Origin: Pseudomonas mandelii
GTDB lineage: Bacteria > Pseudomonadota > Gammaproteobacteria > Pseudomonadales > Pseudomonadaceae
DNA: 64,000 bases
Assembly (NCBI RefSeq): GCF_900106065.1
Contig: NZ_LT629796.1
Span: 5,990,501 to 6,054,500 of the forward strand
Direction of reading: 5' to 3'
In this document: piece after piece, positions 48,745 through 60,497 of the stretch
Numbering within the stretch: the stretch's first letter is position 1
How the letters are laid out: each line of letters begins with the position of its first letter
Translations under genes and position numbers: made by a program
The notes under the pieces: generated by a model
The model's database searches: none
Told to the model about the DNA's origin: nothing
Seen by the model: the letters and a program-made list of their open reading frames with translations, nothing else

Positions 48745-48763
48745 GCAAATGGTTCGCATTGAT
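48745..48763. promoter_or_regulatory. Weak Fur-box-like sequence before fbpA
   Basis: GCAAATGGTTCGCATTGAT has the AATG-N5-CATT core of a Fur site but matches the 19 bp consensus at only about 10 positions by eye. It lies about 55 bp before the fbpA start in the 205 bp gap after pqiC. Fur control is plausible for an iron importer, but the site itself is poor. Confidence 0.3.
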
Positions 48764-48816
48764 TGATCCGCGAATGGACGTGCATGCCTTCCAAAAGAAC
48801 AGGAGCTGCCGACAGA

Positions 48817-49827
48817 ATGTTCACCTCTACCCCTTCCTTCCTCAAAGCGGCCTTGCTGGCCACTGCCCTGCTCGGCGCCACACAGGTGTTTGCAACGGAT
48901 GACGGCATTGTGGTCTACAACGCGCAGCACGAAAGCCTGACCAAAGCCTGGGTCGAGGGCTTCACCAAGGAAACCGGCATCAAGGTCACCGTGCGCAATG
49001 GTGACGATACCGAGATGGGCAATCAGATCGTGCAGGAAGGCGCCGCGTCCCCGGCCGATGTGTTCCTGACCGAGAACTCCCCGGCGATGGTGCTGGTGGA
49101 CAACGCCGGCCTGTTTGCGCCGGTTGCCCCGACGACGCTGGAGCAAGTCGAGGCGGCTTATCGTCCTGCCCATGGCAAATGGGTCGGGATTGCCGCGCGC
49201 TCAACCGTGTTTGTCTATAACCCTGCGAAACTGCCCGAGGCCGACTTGCCGAAATCACTGATGGACCTCGCGGGTCCGGCGTGGAAAGGTCGTTGGGGCG
49301 CTTCTCCGGCCGGTGCCGACTTCCAGGCAATCGTCGCTGCAGTGCTGGAACTCAAGGGTGAAGCCGCAACGCTGGAATGGCTCAAAGGGATGAAAAACAA
49401 CGTTACGGCCTATCGCGGCAACAGCGCCGTGCTCAAGGCGGTGAATGCCGGGCAGATCGACAGCGGCGTGATCTATCACTATTACAGCTTCGGCGATCAA
49501 GCCAAGACTGGCGAAAACAGCAACAACACGGCCCTGCACTACTTCAAGCACAAGGACCCGGGGGCCTTTGTCAGCGTCTCGGGGGGCGGCGTATTGGCGT
49601 CCAGCAAGCACAAGGAACAAGCCCAGGCGTTGCTCAAATGGATCACCGGCAAGGACGGCCAGGACATCCTCAAGACTGGCAAGTCGTTTGAATACGCCGT
49701 GGGCAAAAACGCCCCATCCAATCCGAAACTGGTGCCTTTGTCGCAACTCGACGCCCCGGTGGTCGATGCGTCGAAACTCGACAGCAAAAAAGCCGTGGAC
49801 CTGATGACTCAGGCGGGGCTGCTCTAA
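48817..49827 (+). CDS. fbpA: Fe(III) periplasmic binding protein (FbpA/HitA-like)
   Basis: The 336-residue protein has a signal peptide ending VFA (about 27) and a mature start GIVVYNAQHES with His38 in the position of the FbpA iron-ligand His. Tyrosines at 220, 222 and 223 (VIYHYYSFG) include the expected iron-binding Tyr pair. It delivers Fe(III) to the FbpB/FbpC importer encoded next. AGGAG lies upstream of ATG 48817; in-frame ATGs at 48763 and 48784 lack a ribosome site and would bury the signal peptide. Confidence 0.9.
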   Translation: MFTSTPSFLKAALLATALLGATQVFATDDGIVVYNAQHESLTKAWVEGFTKETGIKVTVRNGDDTEMGNQIVQEGAASPADVFLTENSPAMVLVDNAGLFAPVAPTTLEQVEAAYRPAHGKWVGIAARSTVFVYNPAKLPEADLPKSLMDLAGPAWKGRWGASPAGADFQAIVAAVLELKGEAATLEWLKGMKNNVTAYRGNSAVLKAVNAGQIDSGVIYHYYSFGDQAKTGENSNNTALHYFKHKDPGAFVSVSGGGVLASSKHKEQAQALLKWITGKDGQDILKTGKSFEYAVGKNAPSNPKLVPLSQLDAPVVDASKLDSKKAVDLMTQAGLL

Positions 49828-51429
49828 TTGATCCCTGAATCCCTGCCAACCGGTATCCCCGCGGCGATACCCGTCAACCTGCGACGACGCGCCCGTGGCG
49901 TCTTCGCCGGTCGCGGTGGCGCCTGGGTAATCGGTTTGTCGGTGCTGGTGTCGTTGCTGGCACTGATGCCGATTGCCTTCGTCATCGGCGTGTCGATACA
50001 AACCGGCTGGGCAACGCTGGTGCCGCTGGTGTTCCGGCCTCGGGTCGGCGAGTTACTGATCAACACCGTGTTGCTGGTGGTGATCACGATTCCGTTGTGC
50101 ATCAGCCTGGGCCTTGCCCTGGCCTGGTTGACGGAGCGCACCAACCTGCCCGGGCGACGTGGCTGGTCGTTGCTGGCGATCGCGCCGCTGGCGGTGCCGG
50201 CCTTCGTGCACAGCTATGCCTGGGTCAGCCTGGTACCACCGATTCACGGCCTGTTTGCCGGGGTTCTGGTCTCGGTGATCGCCTACTTCCCGTTCCTGTA
50301 TTTGCCGATCGCAGCGACGTTGCGCCGGCTCGACCCGGCGATCGAAGACGTGGCCGAATCCCTGGGGCTCAAGCCCTGGGCGATCTTCTTTCGTGTGGTG
50401 TTGCCGCAACTGCGCCTGGCCATCTGTGGCGGTGCGTTGCTCGTGGGCCTGCACCTGCTGGCCGAATATGGCCTGTACGCGATGATCCGCTTCGACACCT
50501 TCACCACGGCGATCTTCGATCAGTTCAAATCCACCTTCAACGGCCCCGCTGCCCACATGCTGGCCAGCGTGCTCGCCCTGTGTTGCCTGCTGATGCTGAC
50601 CGCCGAATCGGCCGCTCGCGGTACGGCGCGTTACGCCCGGGTCGGTTCCGGCAGCGCGCGTGAACAACGGGTGGTGCGCCTGGACGCTCAAGCCACCGTG
50701 CTGGGGTTGATGCTGCAAATCACCACCTGCGCCCTGGCCTTGGGTGTGCCGCTGATCACCTTGGGCAAATGGCTGATCGCGGGCGGCCCGCAAGTCTGGG
50801 ACTTGGCAGAGCTTGTGCCGGCGCTGGAACAAACCCTGCTGCTGGGGATTTGCGGCGCAGTCCTGACCACCTGCGCCGCGATCCCGATTGCCTGGCTGTC
50901 GATTCGCTCGCCGGGTCGGCTGCAGCGGTTGCTCGAAAGCTGCAACTACATCACCAGCTCGTTGCCCGGCATCGTCGTGGCCCTGGCCTTGGTCACCATT
51001 ACCATTCATTTCGCCCGACCGATCTACCAGACCACGATCACCGTCCTGTTGGCGTATCTGCTGATGTTTTTGCCCCGCGCCCTGGTGAGTTTGCGTGCGG
51101 GCATCGCGCAGGCACCGGTCGAACTGGAAAACATGGCGCGCAGCCTCGGCCGCTCGCCTGCGCGGGCACTGTGGCTGATCACCCTGCGCCTGGCCGCGCC
51201 CGGGGCCGCCGCCGGTGCCGCGCTGGTGTTTCTGGCGATCACCAATGAGCTGACCGCGACCCTGCTGCTCGCCCCCAACGGCACGCGCACCCTGGCCACC
51301 GGTTTCTGGGCCATGACCAGCGAAATCGACTACGCCGCCGCCGCGCCCTACGCCCTGCTGATGATTGTGCTGTCGCTTCCGTTGACCGCAATTCTTTATT
51401 ACCAATCCAAACGAACGGCTGGACGATGA
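49828..51429 (+). CDS. fbpB: Fe(III) ABC transporter permease (FbpB/HitB-like)
   Basis: The 533-residue permease is a fused double copy of the binding-protein-dependent permease fold, about 12 TM segments. It has two EAA-like loops: [20 protein letters not shown] in the first half and [20 protein letters not shown] in the second. It starts with TTG directly after the fbpA stop; no ATG near the N-terminus gives the expected first helix (about 32-55), so the TTG start is accepted with some doubt. The 3' end overlaps fbpC by ATGA. Confidence 0.9.
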   Translation: MIPESLPTGIPAAIPVNLRRRARGVFAGRGGAWVIGLSVLVSLLALMPIAFVIGVSIQTGWATLVPLVFRPRVGELLINTVLLVVITIPLCISLGLALAWLTERTNLPGRRGWSLLAIAPLAVPAFVHSYAWVSLVPPIHGLFAGVLVSVIAYFPFLYLPIAATLRRLDPAIEDVAESLGLKPWAIFFRVVLPQLRLAICGGALLVGLHLLAEYGLYAMIRFDTFTTAIFDQFKSTFNGPAAHMLASVLALCCLLMLTAESAARGTARYARVGSGSAREQRVVRLDAQATVLGLMLQITTCALALGVPLITLGKWLIAGGPQVWDLAELVPALEQTLLLGICGAVLTTCAAIPIAWLSIRSPGRLQRLLESCNYITSSLPGIVVALALVTITIHFARPIYQTTITVLLAYLLMFLPRALVSLRAGIAQAPVELENMARSLGRSPARALWLITLRLAAPGAAAGAALVFLAITNELTATLLLAPNGTRTLATGFWAMTSEIDYAAAAPYALLMIVLSLPLTAILYYQSKRTAGR

Positions 51430-52496
51430 ACGCTCTGGAACTGCACGCGATCTGCAAATATTACGGTTCTCAGCGAGCGCTGGAGAACGTCAGCCTGTCG
51501 GTGCCAAAAGGCAGCCGGACAGTCATCGTTGGCCCCTCGGGTTCCGGCAAAACCACGTTGCTGCGGATGATCGCCGGTTTCGAATTCCCGGACACGGGCA
51601 GTATTTCGCTCGACGGCCAGACACTCGTCGACGACACCCATGAAGTCCCGGCGCATCAGCGCTTGATCGGCTATGTTCCCCAGGACGGCGCGCTGTTCCC
51701 GCACATGACGGTGGCCGCCAATATCGGTTTCGGGCTGTCGACCACAGGCGACGCGAAGCACCAGCGAATCGCTGAGTTGATGGACAGCGTGGCCCTCGAC
51801 GCGAGCATGGCCCAACGTTGGCCCCATGAGCTTTCCGGCGGTCAGCAACAGCGAGTGGCGCTGGCGCGTGCGCTGGCGCAGCAACCACGGCTGATGTTGC
51901 TGGATGAGCCGTTTTCGGCCCTCGATACCGGTCTGCGGGGCGCCATGCGCAAAATGGTCGCGCGATTGCTGTCCGACGCCGGCGTCACCACCATCCTGGT
52001 CACCCATGACCAGAGCGAAGCCTTGTCGTTCGCCGATCAGTTGGCGGTAATGCGTGACGGCCGGCTGGTGCAGTCGGGCCATCCGCTGGACCTTTACCGC
52101 TATCCCGACGACGAACAGACCGCGCTGTTTCTTGGAGATGCCGTGGTCATGCCCGCCAGGATCGAGGCCGGTTGGGCCCATTGCGATTTGGGCCGTATTC
52201 CGGTCAACAACCACCGTAACAACAATGCCGCGCAGATCATGCTGCGCCCCGAGCAGCTGCAACTGGTCAGCATCCAGCCCAGCCTGACAGATGCCGTCGG
52301 TTGCCGCGCCGTGGTGACCGAGCGGGATTTCAGCGGCAACACCTGCACCTTGACCGTGGAGTTGCAGCCTGCCGTCGCCGGCGACCCGCACGGTCGATCA
52401 CTGATGGTGCGCAGCTCTGGCCTGTACGCTCCGCCCGCTGGCAGTGAGGTTCACGTATCAACCATCGGCCATGCCCATGTGCTGAGTGAACCCTGA
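51426..52496 (+). CDS. fbpC: Fe(III) ABC transporter ATPase (FbpC/HitC-like)
   Basis: The 356-residue ATPase has Walker [10 protein letters not shown], a Q-loop in [13 protein letters not shown], signature [15 protein letters not shown], Walker [13 protein letters not shown] and the switch His in [12 protein letters not shown]-terminal TOBE-like domain (about 240-355) is usual for the Fe/polyamine/sulfate importer group. It powers import through FbpB. It ends 10 bp before the convergent recombinase gene. Confidence 0.92.
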   Translation: MNALELHAICKYYGSQRALENVSLSVPKGSRTVIVGPSGSGKTTLLRMIAGFEFPDTGSISLDGQTLVDDTHEVPAHQRLIGYVPQDGALFPHMTVAANIGFGLSTTGDAKHQRIAELMDSVALDASMAQRWPHELSGGQQQRVALARALAQQPRLMLLDEPFSALDTGLRGAMRKMVARLLSDAGVTTILVTHDQSEALSFADQLAVMRDGRLVQSGHPLDLYRYPDDEQTALFLGDAVVMPARIEAGWAHCDLGRIPVNNHRNNNAAQIMLRPEQLQLVSIQPSLTDAVGCRAVVTERDFSGNTCTLTVELQPAVAGDPHGRSLMVRSSGLYAPPAGSEVHVSTIGHAHVLSEP

Positions 52497-52506
52497 ATCC
52501 ACTCCA

Positions 52507-53445
52507 TCACAGATCAAAGCGATCCACCGCCCGACGCCGCTCGTTGTCGTCGCGCACATCGTAGTTGGCCGTCGTCTGGATATTGCTGTGATGAGCGAGT
52601 TTTTGCGCGATCGACAGGTCATGCTCTTCGATCACCCGGGTGATGAACGAGCGCCGGAAATCATGCGGCATGATCTTCACCCCGACCTGCGCACCGCGCT
52701 GCCGGGCGATGTAATAGATCGCGTGCTTGGTGATGCGCTCTCGGGTGATGTGGCTGCCGCGACGGATGCGGTTGAACAGGAACGGGTCGTCAACCTCGCC
52801 TTCCTTGAGGTGCGAACGGCGCAGTTCCAGCCAGGCCTGCAGTTTTTCAAAGGCCCAGGCCGGGGCGTATTTGATCAACTGCTTGTTGCCCTTGGCGGTG
52901 ACCCGCAAGCTGCGCTCGCTGAAATCAACCTGTGACAGGTCCAGGTTCACCGACTCGGATTTGCGCATTCCCGAACCGTACAAAATCCCGATGATGGCGG
53001 CGTCTCTCAAGCCTTGAGGACGCGGGTCGGAGGCACACACCGCCATCATCTCCTGAATCAGCGAGCGCCTGAGGTTGCGCCCCTGGGACAGACGCGTGCC
53101 GGCAATCCCTTTCACCGAGCGCATTTTCAGCAAGTGTTCCTGACTGATCAGGCTCATGCGCCACGCTTCGTTCATCACCCCGCGTACCGCATTGACGTAC
53201 AGCGACGAGGTATTCGGTGCGTAGCCGTCTTCACGCAGCGCTGCGACCAGCGCAATCACATTGTCGGGTTGGAGCTGATGCCAGGGAATCTCCTCGACGT
53301 TCATGTCTTCGAAACCCAAACGGTCGGCCGCATCCTGCAAAACGTAGCGCATGGTCAACTGACTGGAGGGCGCCAGTCGGGCCAGGTAGACAGTCATCGG
53401 GTTGGTCTTCGAAGCAACAGAGTGGGTATTAACTAAGTCAATCAA
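52507..53445 (-). CDS. Orphan tyrosine recombinase (phage-integrase family)
   Basis: The 312-residue protein has an N-terminal SAM-like core-binding domain (about 15-110) and a catalytic domain with the full set: Arg in GSGMRKSE, Lys in TAKGNK, HDFRR (His and Arg), LAHHSN (His) and the nucleophile Tyr in TTANYDVRD. The start is uncertain. The frame opens at TTG 53484, AAGG lies 8 nt before TTG 53445, and the first ATG is 53397, which would cut into the conserved NPMTVYLARL segment. No att repeats, phage genes or cargo are seen around it. It sits between two ordinary operons and looks like a resident chromosomal recombinase. Confidence 0.88.
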   Translation of the reverse strand: MIDLVNTHSVASKTNPMTVYLARLAPSSQLTMRYVLQDAADRLGFEDMNVEEIPWHQLQPDNVIALVAALREDGYAPNTSSLYVNAVRGVMNEAWRMSLISQEHLLKMRSVKGIAGTRLSQGRNLRRSLIQEMMAVCASDPRPQGLRDAAIIGILYGSGMRKSESVNLDLSQVDFSERSLRVTAKGNKQLIKYAPAWAFEKLQAWLELRRSHLKEGEVDDPFLFNRIRRGSHITRERITKHAIYYIARQRGAQVGVKIMPHDFRRSFITRVIEEHDLSIAQKLAHHSNIQTTANYDVRDDNERRRAVDRFDL

Positions 53446-53799
53446 ACGAAACGGCCTTGAGTGGAAACAATTCAGTAAAAACAACTAAGGATTGAAACAT
53501 TGTTCATATAAAGGGGAACACTTCCGCAGGACTTCTCTTCTAAAAACCGCGATAAACGGCAGAAGTCTGAACAGTGGCTGTATGACTTTCAGATAAACGA
53601 TTCGAAGACCGGTTTTTCATGTTCCTTTCACAAAATCGGGCATAACCTTCAATCAACCCGACGAGCCCTTGTGGGTCGTCACGCTGCCGGTCGCGGCCCG
53701 GAAAGTCAATTGATGGCTTCCTGCTCCGGTAGTCAACCCCTTGAAAACACGCTTCTTTCGGCGATTTTGCTGAAGGAAGCCGTTCGCCCGGAGATTCTT
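53446..53799. other. Intergenic region before the arn operon
   Basis: This gap of about 350 bp between the recombinase and arnB holds no supported gene. It is AT-richer than its surroundings and should carry the divergent promoters. A GGTTTTTCATGTTC stretch near 53612 loosely resembles a ColR site but is not convincing. No clear PhoP or PmrA box was found by eye. Confidence 0.4.
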
Positions 53800-54948
53800 A
53801 TGAATGAGGCGTTTCTCCCCTTCTCCCGCCCGACTATCGGCGATGAGGAAATCGCAGCCGTAGAGCAAGTATTGCGCTCCGGCTGGATCACTACCGGGCC
53901 GAAAACCCAGCAACTGGAAGAGCAATTCGCCCACTATGTCGGCTGCCGTCATGCCGTTGCACTTTCTTCGGCCACTGGTGGTATGCATATCACGTTACTG
54001 GCCTTGGGCATTGGTCCGGGCGATGAAGTCATCACGCCATCCCAGACTTGGGTGTCCACGGCCAACATGATTTGCCTGTTGGGTGCCAAACCGGTCTTCG
54101 TCGACGTTGACCGCGACACGCTCATGTGTGACCTGGCCAGCATCGAGGCGGCGATCACGCCGCGCACCCGGGCAATCATTCCGGTGCATTACGCCGGTGC
54201 CGCCTTCGACCTTGATCCACTTTACGCATTGGCCGACAAACACGGCATCCCCGTCATCGAAGACGCCGCCCATGCGGCAGGCACCTTCTATAAAGGTCGA
54301 CATGTCGGCGCGAAAGGCACGGCGATCTTCTCGTTCCACGCGATCAAGAACATGACCTGCGCCGAGGGCGCGATGTTCGTCAGCGACGACACCGCGCTGG
54401 CCAACCGGGTACGCATGCTCAAGTTTCATGGGCTGGGCGTTGATGCCTACGACCGGCTGACCCACGGTCGCAGACCTCAGGCACAAGTGATGGAGCCGGG
54501 TTTCAAATACAACCTGGCCGACATCAATGCCGCCATCGCCCTGGTGCAGCTGGAGCGTCTGGGTGCGATCAACGCCAAGCGCACCGAGCTGGCGCGCACC
54601 TACCTGCAACGCCTCGAAGGTTTACCAGTGCAACCGCTGGCCATCCCGACGTATCCGCAGCGGCACGCGTGGCACCTGTTCGTCCTGCGCATCGACGCCG
54701 AGCGCTGCGGACTGGATCGCGATGCCTTCATGAGGGCCTTGCAGGAACAGAACATCGGCACCGGCATTCACTTCATCGCCACGCACCTGCACACCTGGTA
54801 CCGCCAGCGTTTCCCTGACCTTCACCTGCCCAACACCGAATGGAACTCGGAGCGCCTGTGCTCGATTCCGTTGTTCCCCGACATGACCACCGATGACGTC
54901 AATCGTGTCGTCGACGCCATCGAAAACACACTGGAAAAAAGCCTGTGA
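53800..54948 (+). CDS. arnB: ArnB, UDP-4-amino-4-deoxy-L-arabinose aminotransferase
   Basis: The 382-residue PLP enzyme (DegT/DnrJ/EryC1 family) has [15 protein letters not shown], the [12 protein letters not shown] loop, EDAAHAAG and the PLP lysine Lys183 in [14 protein letters not shown]. It transaminates UDP-L-Ara4O to UDP-L-Ara4N in the lipid A modification pathway. GGAG lies 6 nt before ATG 53800; the open frame extends upstream without support. It is the first gene of the arn operon. Confidence 0.95.
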   Translation: MNEAFLPFSRPTIGDEEIAAVEQVLRSGWITTGPKTQQLEEQFAHYVGCRHAVALSSATGGMHITLLALGIGPGDEVITPSQTWVSTANMICLLGAKPVFVDVDRDTLMCDLASIEAAITPRTRAIIPVHYAGAAFDLDPLYALADKHGIPVIEDAAHAAGTFYKGRHVGAKGTAIFSFHAIKNMTCAEGAMFVSDDTALANRVRMLKFHGLGVDAYDRLTHGRRPQAQVMEPGFKYNLADINAAIALVQLERLGAINAKRTELARTYLQRLEGLPVQPLAIPTYPQRHAWHLFVLRIDAERCGLDRDAFMRALQEQNIGTGIHFIATHLHTWYRQRFPDLHLPNTEWNSERLCSIPLFPDMTTDDVNRVVDAIENTLEKSL

Positions 54949-55964
54949 AACCGTATCCGATCCGTTGCGTGTCGATCGTCATCCCGGTCTACAACGAACA
55001 GGACAGCCTGCCCGAGCTGCTCAGGCGGACCGAAGCGGCCTGCCGTTTGTTGCGCCATGACTATGAAATCGTGCTGGTCGATGACGGCAGCCGCGACAAC
55101 TCCGCGCAAATCCTCGAGGAGGCCGCCAATCGAGAGTGCAGCCCGGTGGTGGCGGTCATTCTCAACCGCAACTACGGCCAGCACGCGGCAATCATGGCCG
55201 GTTTCGAGCAGTGCAAAGGCGATGTGGTGATCACCCTCGACGCCGACCTGCAAAACCCGCCGGAAGAAATCCCTCGCCTGGTGGCGCAGGCCGAGCTGGG
55301 CTATGACGTGGTTGCCACGGTACGCAACAACCGCCAGGACTCCGCGCTGCGCCGCTGGCCGTCGAAGCTGATCAACCTGGCCGTGCAGCGCTCGACCGGT
55401 GTGGCCATGAGCGATTACGGCTGCATGCTGCGCGCCTACCGCCGCAGCATTGTCGACGCGATGCTCGCCTGCCGCGAACGCAGCACCTTCATTCCGATCC
55501 TGGCCAACAGCTTTGCCCGGCACACCACGGAGATCCTGGTGACCCACGCCGAACGTGAACACGGCGAATCCAAATACAGCCCCATGCGCCTGGTCAACCT
55601 GATGTTCGACCTGATCACCTGCATGACCACCACGCCGCTGCGGTTGCTGAGCATCGTCGGCTTCGCCATGGCCGGACTCGGCTTGCTGTTCGCCACGGCT
55701 TTGATCGTCCTGCGCCTGGTGTTCGGCGCCGAATGGGCCGGCGACGGCACATTCGTGTTGTTCGCCGTGCTGTTTGTGTTCACCGGCGGGCAGTTCATCG
55801 GCATGGGCCTGTTGGGCGAATACCTGGGCCGCATGTACAGCGACGTCCGCGCCCGCCCCCGATTCTTCGTCGAGAAAGTCCTGCGTAGCCAACCCGCCAC
55901 GCCAGCACCCGTTGTCACCGTCGACGGCCTCACTAACACTTCTTCCGATCAGGTTCTCTCATGA
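54945..55964 (+). CDS. arnC: ArnC, undecaprenyl-phosphate Ara4FN transferase
   Basis: The 339-residue GT2 glycosyltransferase has an N-terminal catalytic domain ([43 protein letters not shown]) and two C-terminal TM helices (about 235-258 and 268-292). It moves Ara4-formyl-N from UDP to undecaprenyl phosphate. It starts with GTG overlapping the arnB stop (GTGA) and ends in an ATGA overlap with arnA. Confidence 0.95.
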   Translation: MKPYPIRCVSIVIPVYNEQDSLPELLRRTEAACRLLRHDYEIVLVDDGSRDNSAQILEEAANRECSPVVAVILNRNYGQHAAIMAGFEQCKGDVVITLDADLQNPPEEIPRLVAQAELGYDVVATVRNNRQDSALRRWPSKLINLAVQRSTGVAMSDYGCMLRAYRRSIVDAMLACRERSTFIPILANSFARHTTEILVTHAEREHGESKYSPMRLVNLMFDLITCMTTTPLRLLSIVGFAMAGLGLLFATALIVLRLVFGAEWAGDGTFVLFAVLFVFTGGQFIGMGLLGEYLGRMYSDVRARPRFFVEKVLRSQPATPAPVVTVDGLTNTSSDQVLS

Positions 55965-57967
55965 GCGCAAAAGCTGTTGTCTTCGCCTATCACGATATCG
56001 GCTGTGCCGGCATCGAAACCCTGCTCGACTCAGGCTTCGAGATCGCCGCTGTGTTTACCCACGCCGATGATCCGAAGGAAAACGCCTTTTACGCCTCCGT
56101 GGCGCAACTGTGCGCGCGCAAGGGCATCCCGGTTCATGCCCCGGAAGATGCCAACCATCCGTTGTGGATCGAGCGCATCAGCAAGCTGGAACCCGATTAC
56201 CTGTTCTCGTTCTACTACCGCCAGCTGCTGAGCGAACCGCTGTTGGCCACGGCACGCAAAGGCGCGTTCAACTTGCACGGTTCATTGCTGCCGCGCTATC
56301 GGGGTCGGGCACCGGCCAACTGGGTGCTGGTCAACGGTGAAAGTGAAACCGGCGTGACCCTGCACCGTATGGTCAAGCGCGCCGACGCCGGCGCAATCAT
56401 CGCCCAGCAACGGGTGGCCATTGAGCGCAGCGACACGGCGCTGAGCCTGCATGGCAAATTGCGTGTGGCCGCCATCGACCTGCTGCGCGATGCCTTGCCG
56501 GCGTTGCGTCAAGGCACCGTCAGCGAAACCCCGCAGGACGAATCCAAAGCCACGGTATTCGGACGTCGCACCCCGGCCGACGGCAAGCTTGTGTGGAAGC
56601 GCCCCGCCGAAGAACTGTTCAACCTGGTTCGCGCCGTCACCCAGCCGTATCCAGGTGCGTTCTGTGCCGTTGGCGAACACAAACTGATCGTCTGGAGCGC
56701 AGAAGTTGCCAAGGGCAACGCAGGCCTGGCACCGGGCCGGGTCATCAGCGTCGATCCGCTGCGCATTGCCTGTGGCGAAGACTCTTTGGTCATCACCTCC
56801 GGCCAGCGTAACGACAACGGCTTGTACCTGAGCGGTCCGCAACTGGCCAGCGAACTGGGGCTGGTCGACGGTTCCGTGTTGCGTGGCGCCGAGTCCGGCC
56901 GCGCGCCACGCCGCACTCGGGTGCTGATCCTGGGCGTCAACGGCTTCATCGGCAATCACCTGTCCGAGCGGCTTTTGCGCGACGACCGATACGAGGTATA
57001 CGGCCTCGATATCGGCTCCGATGCCATTGACCGCTTGCGCAGCCATCCGCGTTTTCACTTCGTCGAAGGCGACATCAGCATTCACTCCGAGTGGATCGAA
57101 TACCACATCAAGAAGTGCGACGTGATCCTGCCGCTGGTGGCGATAGCCACGCCAATCGAATACACCCGCAACCCGCTGCGGGTGTTCGAACTGGACTTTG
57201 AAGAAAACCTGAAACTGGTGCGCTACTGCGTCAAATACAACAAGCGCGTGATCTTCCCGTCGACCTCCGAAGTGTATGGCATGTGCCAGGACCAGAACTT
57301 CGACGAAGACAGCTCCAACCTCGTCGTCGGCCCGATCAACAAGCAACGCTGGATCTACTCGATCTCCAAGCAGTTGCTCGACCGGGTGATCTGGGCCTAC
57401 GGCCAGAAAGGCCTGAACTTCACCCTGTTCCGTCCTTTCAACTGGATGGGCCCGCGCCTCGACCGGCTGGACTCGGCGCGGATCGGCAGCTCCCGGGCCA
57501 TCACCCAGCTGATCCTGAACCTGGTGGAAGGCACGCCGATTCGCCTGTTCGACGGCGGCGAGCAGAAACGCTGCTTTACTGACATTGCCGACGGCGTCGA
57601 AGCGCTGGCCCGGATCATCGACAACGAGAACGATGCCTGCAATGGCCAGATCATCAACATCGGCAACCCGGACAACGAGGCCAGTATTCGTCAGTTGGGC
57701 GAAGAACTGTTGCGTCAATTCGAAGCGCACCCGTTGCGCGACAACTTCCCGCCGTTCGCCGGTTTCCGCGACGTGGAAAGCAAGGCGTTCTACGGCACCG
57801 GCTACCAGGACGTGTCCCACCGCAAACCGAGCATCGCCAACGCCAAGCGCCTGCTGGACTGGACGCCGACGGTGGAGATGAGCGAGACCATCGGCAACAC
57901 CCTGGATTTCTTCCTGCGCGAGGCCATGCTCGAAATAGCCGAGCACTCCAAAGAAGAATCATGCTGA
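55961..57967 (+). CDS. arnA: ArnA, bifunctional UDP-Ara4N formyltransferase / UDP-glucuronate decarboxylase
   Basis: The 668-residue fusion has an N-terminal formyltransferase (about 1-305; catalytic Asn104, His106 and Asp142 in [13 protein letters not shown] and KRADAGAII). The C-terminal SDR decarboxylase (about 320-660) shows [25 protein letters not shown], the YxxxK in [12 protein letters not shown] and [11 protein letters not shown]. It makes both the UDP-Ara4O precursor and the N-formyl intermediate. It overlaps arnC by 4 bp and arnD by 7 bp. Confidence 0.97.
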   Translation: MSAKAVVFAYHDIGCAGIETLLDSGFEIAAVFTHADDPKENAFYASVAQLCARKGIPVHAPEDANHPLWIERISKLEPDYLFSFYYRQLLSEPLLATARKGAFNLHGSLLPRYRGRAPANWVLVNGESETGVTLHRMVKRADAGAIIAQQRVAIERSDTALSLHGKLRVAAIDLLRDALPALRQGTVSETPQDESKATVFGRRTPADGKLVWKRPAEELFNLVRAVTQPYPGAFCAVGEHKLIVWSAEVAKGNAGLAPGRVISVDPLRIACGEDSLVITSGQRNDNGLYLSGPQLASELGLVDGSVLRGAESGRAPRRTRVLILGVNGFIGNHLSERLLRDDRYEVYGLDIGSDAIDRLRSHPRFHFVEGDISIHSEWIEYHIKKCDVILPLVAIATPIEYTRNPLRVFELDFEENLKLVRYCVKYNKRVIFPSTSEVYGMCQDQNFDEDSSNLVVGPINKQRWIYSISKQLLDRVIWAYGQKGLNFTLFRPFNWMGPRLDRLDSARIGSSRAITQLILNLVEGTPIRLFDGGEQKRCFTDIADGVEALARIIDNENDACNGQIINIGNPDNEASIRQLGEELLRQFEAHPLRDNFPPFAGFRDVESKAFYGTGYQDVSHRKPSIANAKRLLDWTPTVEMSETIGNTLDFFLREAMLEIAEHSKEESC

Positions 57968-58851
57968 TGCGGGCAGGCCTTCGGATCGATGTCGACACTT
58001 ACCGGGGCACCCGTGAGGGGGTGCCGCGACTGCTGGAAATCCTCGATGAAGCGCAGGTCAAGGCGACGTTTTTCTTCAGCGTCGGGCCGGACAATATGGG
58101 GCGCCATCTGTGGCGCCTGATCCGCCCGCAATTCCTCTGGAAAATGCTCCGTTCCAACGCGGCCGGCCTGTACGGCTGGGACATTCTGCTGGCCGGCACG
58201 GCCTGGCCGGGCAAACCGATCGGCCGCGACCTCGGGCACTTGATGCGTCAGGCCCGGGATGCGGGCCATGAAGTCGGTCTGCACGCCTGGGATCACCATG
58301 GCTGGCAGGCCAATGCCGGGCGGTGGAGCGAGGCGCAGCTGATCGAACAGATCCGCCTGGGCGTCGACACCCTCAGCGACATCCTCGGGCAAGCCGTTGA
58401 GTGCTCGGCGTCGGCCGGTTGGCGTGCGGACGAACGCGTGATCGAGGCCAAGCAGGCCTTCGGCTTTCGTTACAACAGCGATTGCCGCGGCCAGAGCCTG
58501 TTCCAACCAAGGTTGGCCGGCGGTGGCTTGGGGGCGCCGCAGATTCCGGTGGACCTGCCGACCTTCGATGAAGTGGTGGGCCCTGCCGTCGCAGCCAAAG
58601 ACTTCAACGGGTTCATCCTCGACCAATTCTCCGCTGAAAAACTCAACGTCTACACGATCCACGCCGAAGTAGAAGGGATTCTGATGGCCAACGATTTCCG
58701 TCAACTGCTGGCCGATGCGCGCCAGCGTGGTATCGGCTTTAAACCCTTGGGCGACCTGCTTCCCGCAGCCCCGGGCGCCTTGCCAACGGGCCGGGTCGTG
58801 CGCGGCCATCTCGAAGGCCGGGAAGGCTGGCTGGGAGTGCAAGGCGCATGA
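57961..58851 (+). CDS. arnD: ArnD, undecaprenyl-phosphate Ara4FN deformylase
   Basis: The 296-residue polysaccharide-deacetylase-fold protein has [20 protein letters not shown] near the start (metal-binding Asp pair), [26 protein letters not shown] (metal His) and YTIHAEVEG. It removes the formyl group from undecaprenyl-P-Ara4FN before transfer to lipid A. ATG 57961 lies inside arnA; a second ATG at 57967 is an equal choice. Its stop overlaps the arnT start. Confidence 0.95.
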   Translation: MLMRAGLRIDVDTYRGTREGVPRLLEILDEAQVKATFFFSVGPDNMGRHLWRLIRPQFLWKMLRSNAAGLYGWDILLAGTAWPGKPIGRDLGHLMRQARDAGHEVGLHAWDHHGWQANAGRWSEAQLIEQIRLGVDTLSDILGQAVECSASAGWRADERVIEAKQAFGFRYNSDCRGQSLFQPRLAGGGLGAPQIPVDLPTFDEVVGPAVAAKDFNGFILDQFSAEKLNVYTIHAEVEGILMANDFRQLLADARQRGIGFKPLGDLLPAAPGALPTGRVVRGHLEGREGWLGVQGA

Positions 58852-60497
58852 GCAAACGCTGGGGACTGCCGCTGCTATTGGGTTTTTTTCTGTTGGCGTA
58901 TCTGTTGCCGTTGGGCAGCCACGGCTTATGGATTCCCGATGAAACCCGCTATGCGCAGATCAGCCAAGGCATGCTCCTGAGCGGCGACTGGGTATCGCCG
59001 CATTTCATGGGCCTGCGCTATTTCGAAAAGCCGGCAGCCGGGTACTGGGTGATTGCGGCCAGCCAGGCCTTGTTTGGCCAGAACCTGTTTGGAGTGCGCT
59101 TTGCCTCGGCGCTGAGCATGGGCCTGAGTGTGTTGTTGTGTTTTCTGATTGCCCGTCGTTTGTGGAACGAACCGCGCAAAAGCTTTGCCTGTGCGTTGCT
59201 GTACATGAGTTTCACCGTGGTCGCGGGCCAGGCCGGCTACGCCAATCTCGACCCGCAATTCACCTTCTGGGTCAATCTGAGCCTGGTCGCGTTATGGTTC
59301 GCGCTCGACAGCGACCGCCGGGGTCCGCGCCTGACCGGTTGGGCGGTGCTGGGGCTGGCCTGCGGCATGGGATTCATGACCAAGGGCTTTCTCGCCTGGT
59401 TACTGCCGGTGCTGATCGCCCTGCCCTTCATGATCTGGCAAAAACGCTGGCGTGAGCTGCTGGTCTACGGCCCCGTGGCGATCATCGTGGCTGTTGCGGT
59501 CAGTCTGCCGTGGGCGCTGGCGATTCACTCGCAGGAACCCGATTACTGGCGATTTTTCTTCTGGCACGAACACATCCGTCGCTTTGCCGGTGACGACGCC
59601 CAGCATGACGCGCCGTGGTGGTTCTATTTGCCGTTGCTGGTGGCGTTCAGTTTGCCGTGGGTGGCGTTGCTGCCGTCGGCGTTGCGGCAAGCATGGACAA
59701 CCCGTGGCCAGGTCCGCATCGGTTTTCTGCTGCTGTGGCTGGTAATGCCGCTGCTGTTTTTCAGCCTGAGCAACGGCAAATTGCCGAGCTACATCTTGCC
59801 CTGCCTGCTGCCATTGGCCTTGCTGTTGGGGCATACCCTGGCCGACCGACTCAAGCTGGAGCAAGGCCGGGTCCTGGGCCTCAACGGTTTGCTGAACTTG
59901 CTGCTGGGGCTGACCGCCCTGCTCGCACTGGTTTACCTGCAACTGAAAAAGCCGCTGTATAACCATGAACTGCACAACCTGGTGCTGGTGTTCATCGGCC
60001 TGATCGGCTGGATCATGGCCAACCTGCTGCAAGCTTTCAGACCCCTGCAATGCTGGGCCGCACCGGCCTTCGGCAGCCTGCTGCTGATCGGTCTGCTGCC
60101 CGCCGGGCTGCCCGACTCGGTGGTGGCCAACAAGATGCCCGACCAGTTCATCCGCCATCACGCCGATGAACTGGCGCAGACCGGGAAACTGTTGAGCAAC
60201 GATCTCGGCGCCGCGGCTGCCCTGGCCTGGCGTCTGAAGCGCCCGGACGTGGCGTTGTACAACACGATAGGCGAACTGAAATATGGCCTTGCTTATCCTG
60301 ACTCGGTGCAGCAGCGCGTCGATCCCGATCAGGTTCAGCAGTGGATGCGCAACGCCCGTCAGAGCGGCTCGGTCGGCGTGGTGATGCGGGTCAAGGGTGA
60401 GGACGAGCTGCAAGAAATTGAACGGCTGCCCAAGGATGGCAAACGCTATGAACAAGGCAATCTGGTGATTCTGATCTTTCCTCAGGGTGCGTCATGA
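58848..60497 (+). CDS. arnT: ArnT, lipid A 4-amino-4-deoxy-L-arabinosyltransferase
   Basis: The 549-residue GT-C (family 39/83) membrane enzyme has about 12-13 TM segments and a C-terminal periplasmic domain (about 420-549). The first periplasmic loop keeps the catalytic acidic pair in [16 protein letters not shown], followed by [14 protein letters not shown]. It moves L-Ara4N from undecaprenyl phosphate to lipid A phosphates at the periplasmic face, giving resistance to polymyxin and cationic peptides. It is coupled by ATGA to both arnD and arnE. Confidence 0.95.
   Translation: MSKRWGLPLLLGFFLLAYLLPLGSHGLWIPDETRYAQISQGMLLSGDWVSPHFMGLRYFEKPAAGYWVIAASQALFGQNLFGVRFASALSMGLSVLLCFLIARRLWNEPRKSFACALLYMSFTVVAGQAGYANLDPQFTFWVNLSLVALWFALDSDRRGPRLTGWAVLGLACGMGFMTKGFLAWLLPVLIALPFMIWQKRWRELLVYGPVAIIVAVAVSLPWALAIHSQEPDYWRFFFWHEHIRRFAGDDAQHDAPWWFYLPLLVAFSLPWVALLPSALRQAWTTRGQVRIGFLLLWLVMPLLFFSLSNGKLPSYILPCLLPLALLLGHTLADRLKLEQGRVLGLNGLLNLLLGLTALLALVYLQLKKPLYNHELHNLVLVFIGLIGWIMANLLQAFRPLQCWAAPAFGSLLLIGLLPAGLPDSVVANKMPDQFIRHHADELAQTGKLLSNDLGAAAALAWRLKRPDVALYNTIGELKYGLAYPDSVQQRVDPDQVQQWMRNARQSGSVGVVMRVKGEDELQEIERLPKDGKRYEQGNLVILIFPQGAS

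Noticed and set aside
52507..53445. Prophage or genomic island based on the recombinase
   Set aside because: No other phage or plasmid genes, no tRNA target, no flanking direct repeats and no clear change in base composition in neighbouring operons.
53600..53640. ColR-like GGTTTTTCAT stretch before arnB
   Set aside because: Only the T-run and CA match; the upstream half of the motif is absent, so it was not called as a site.
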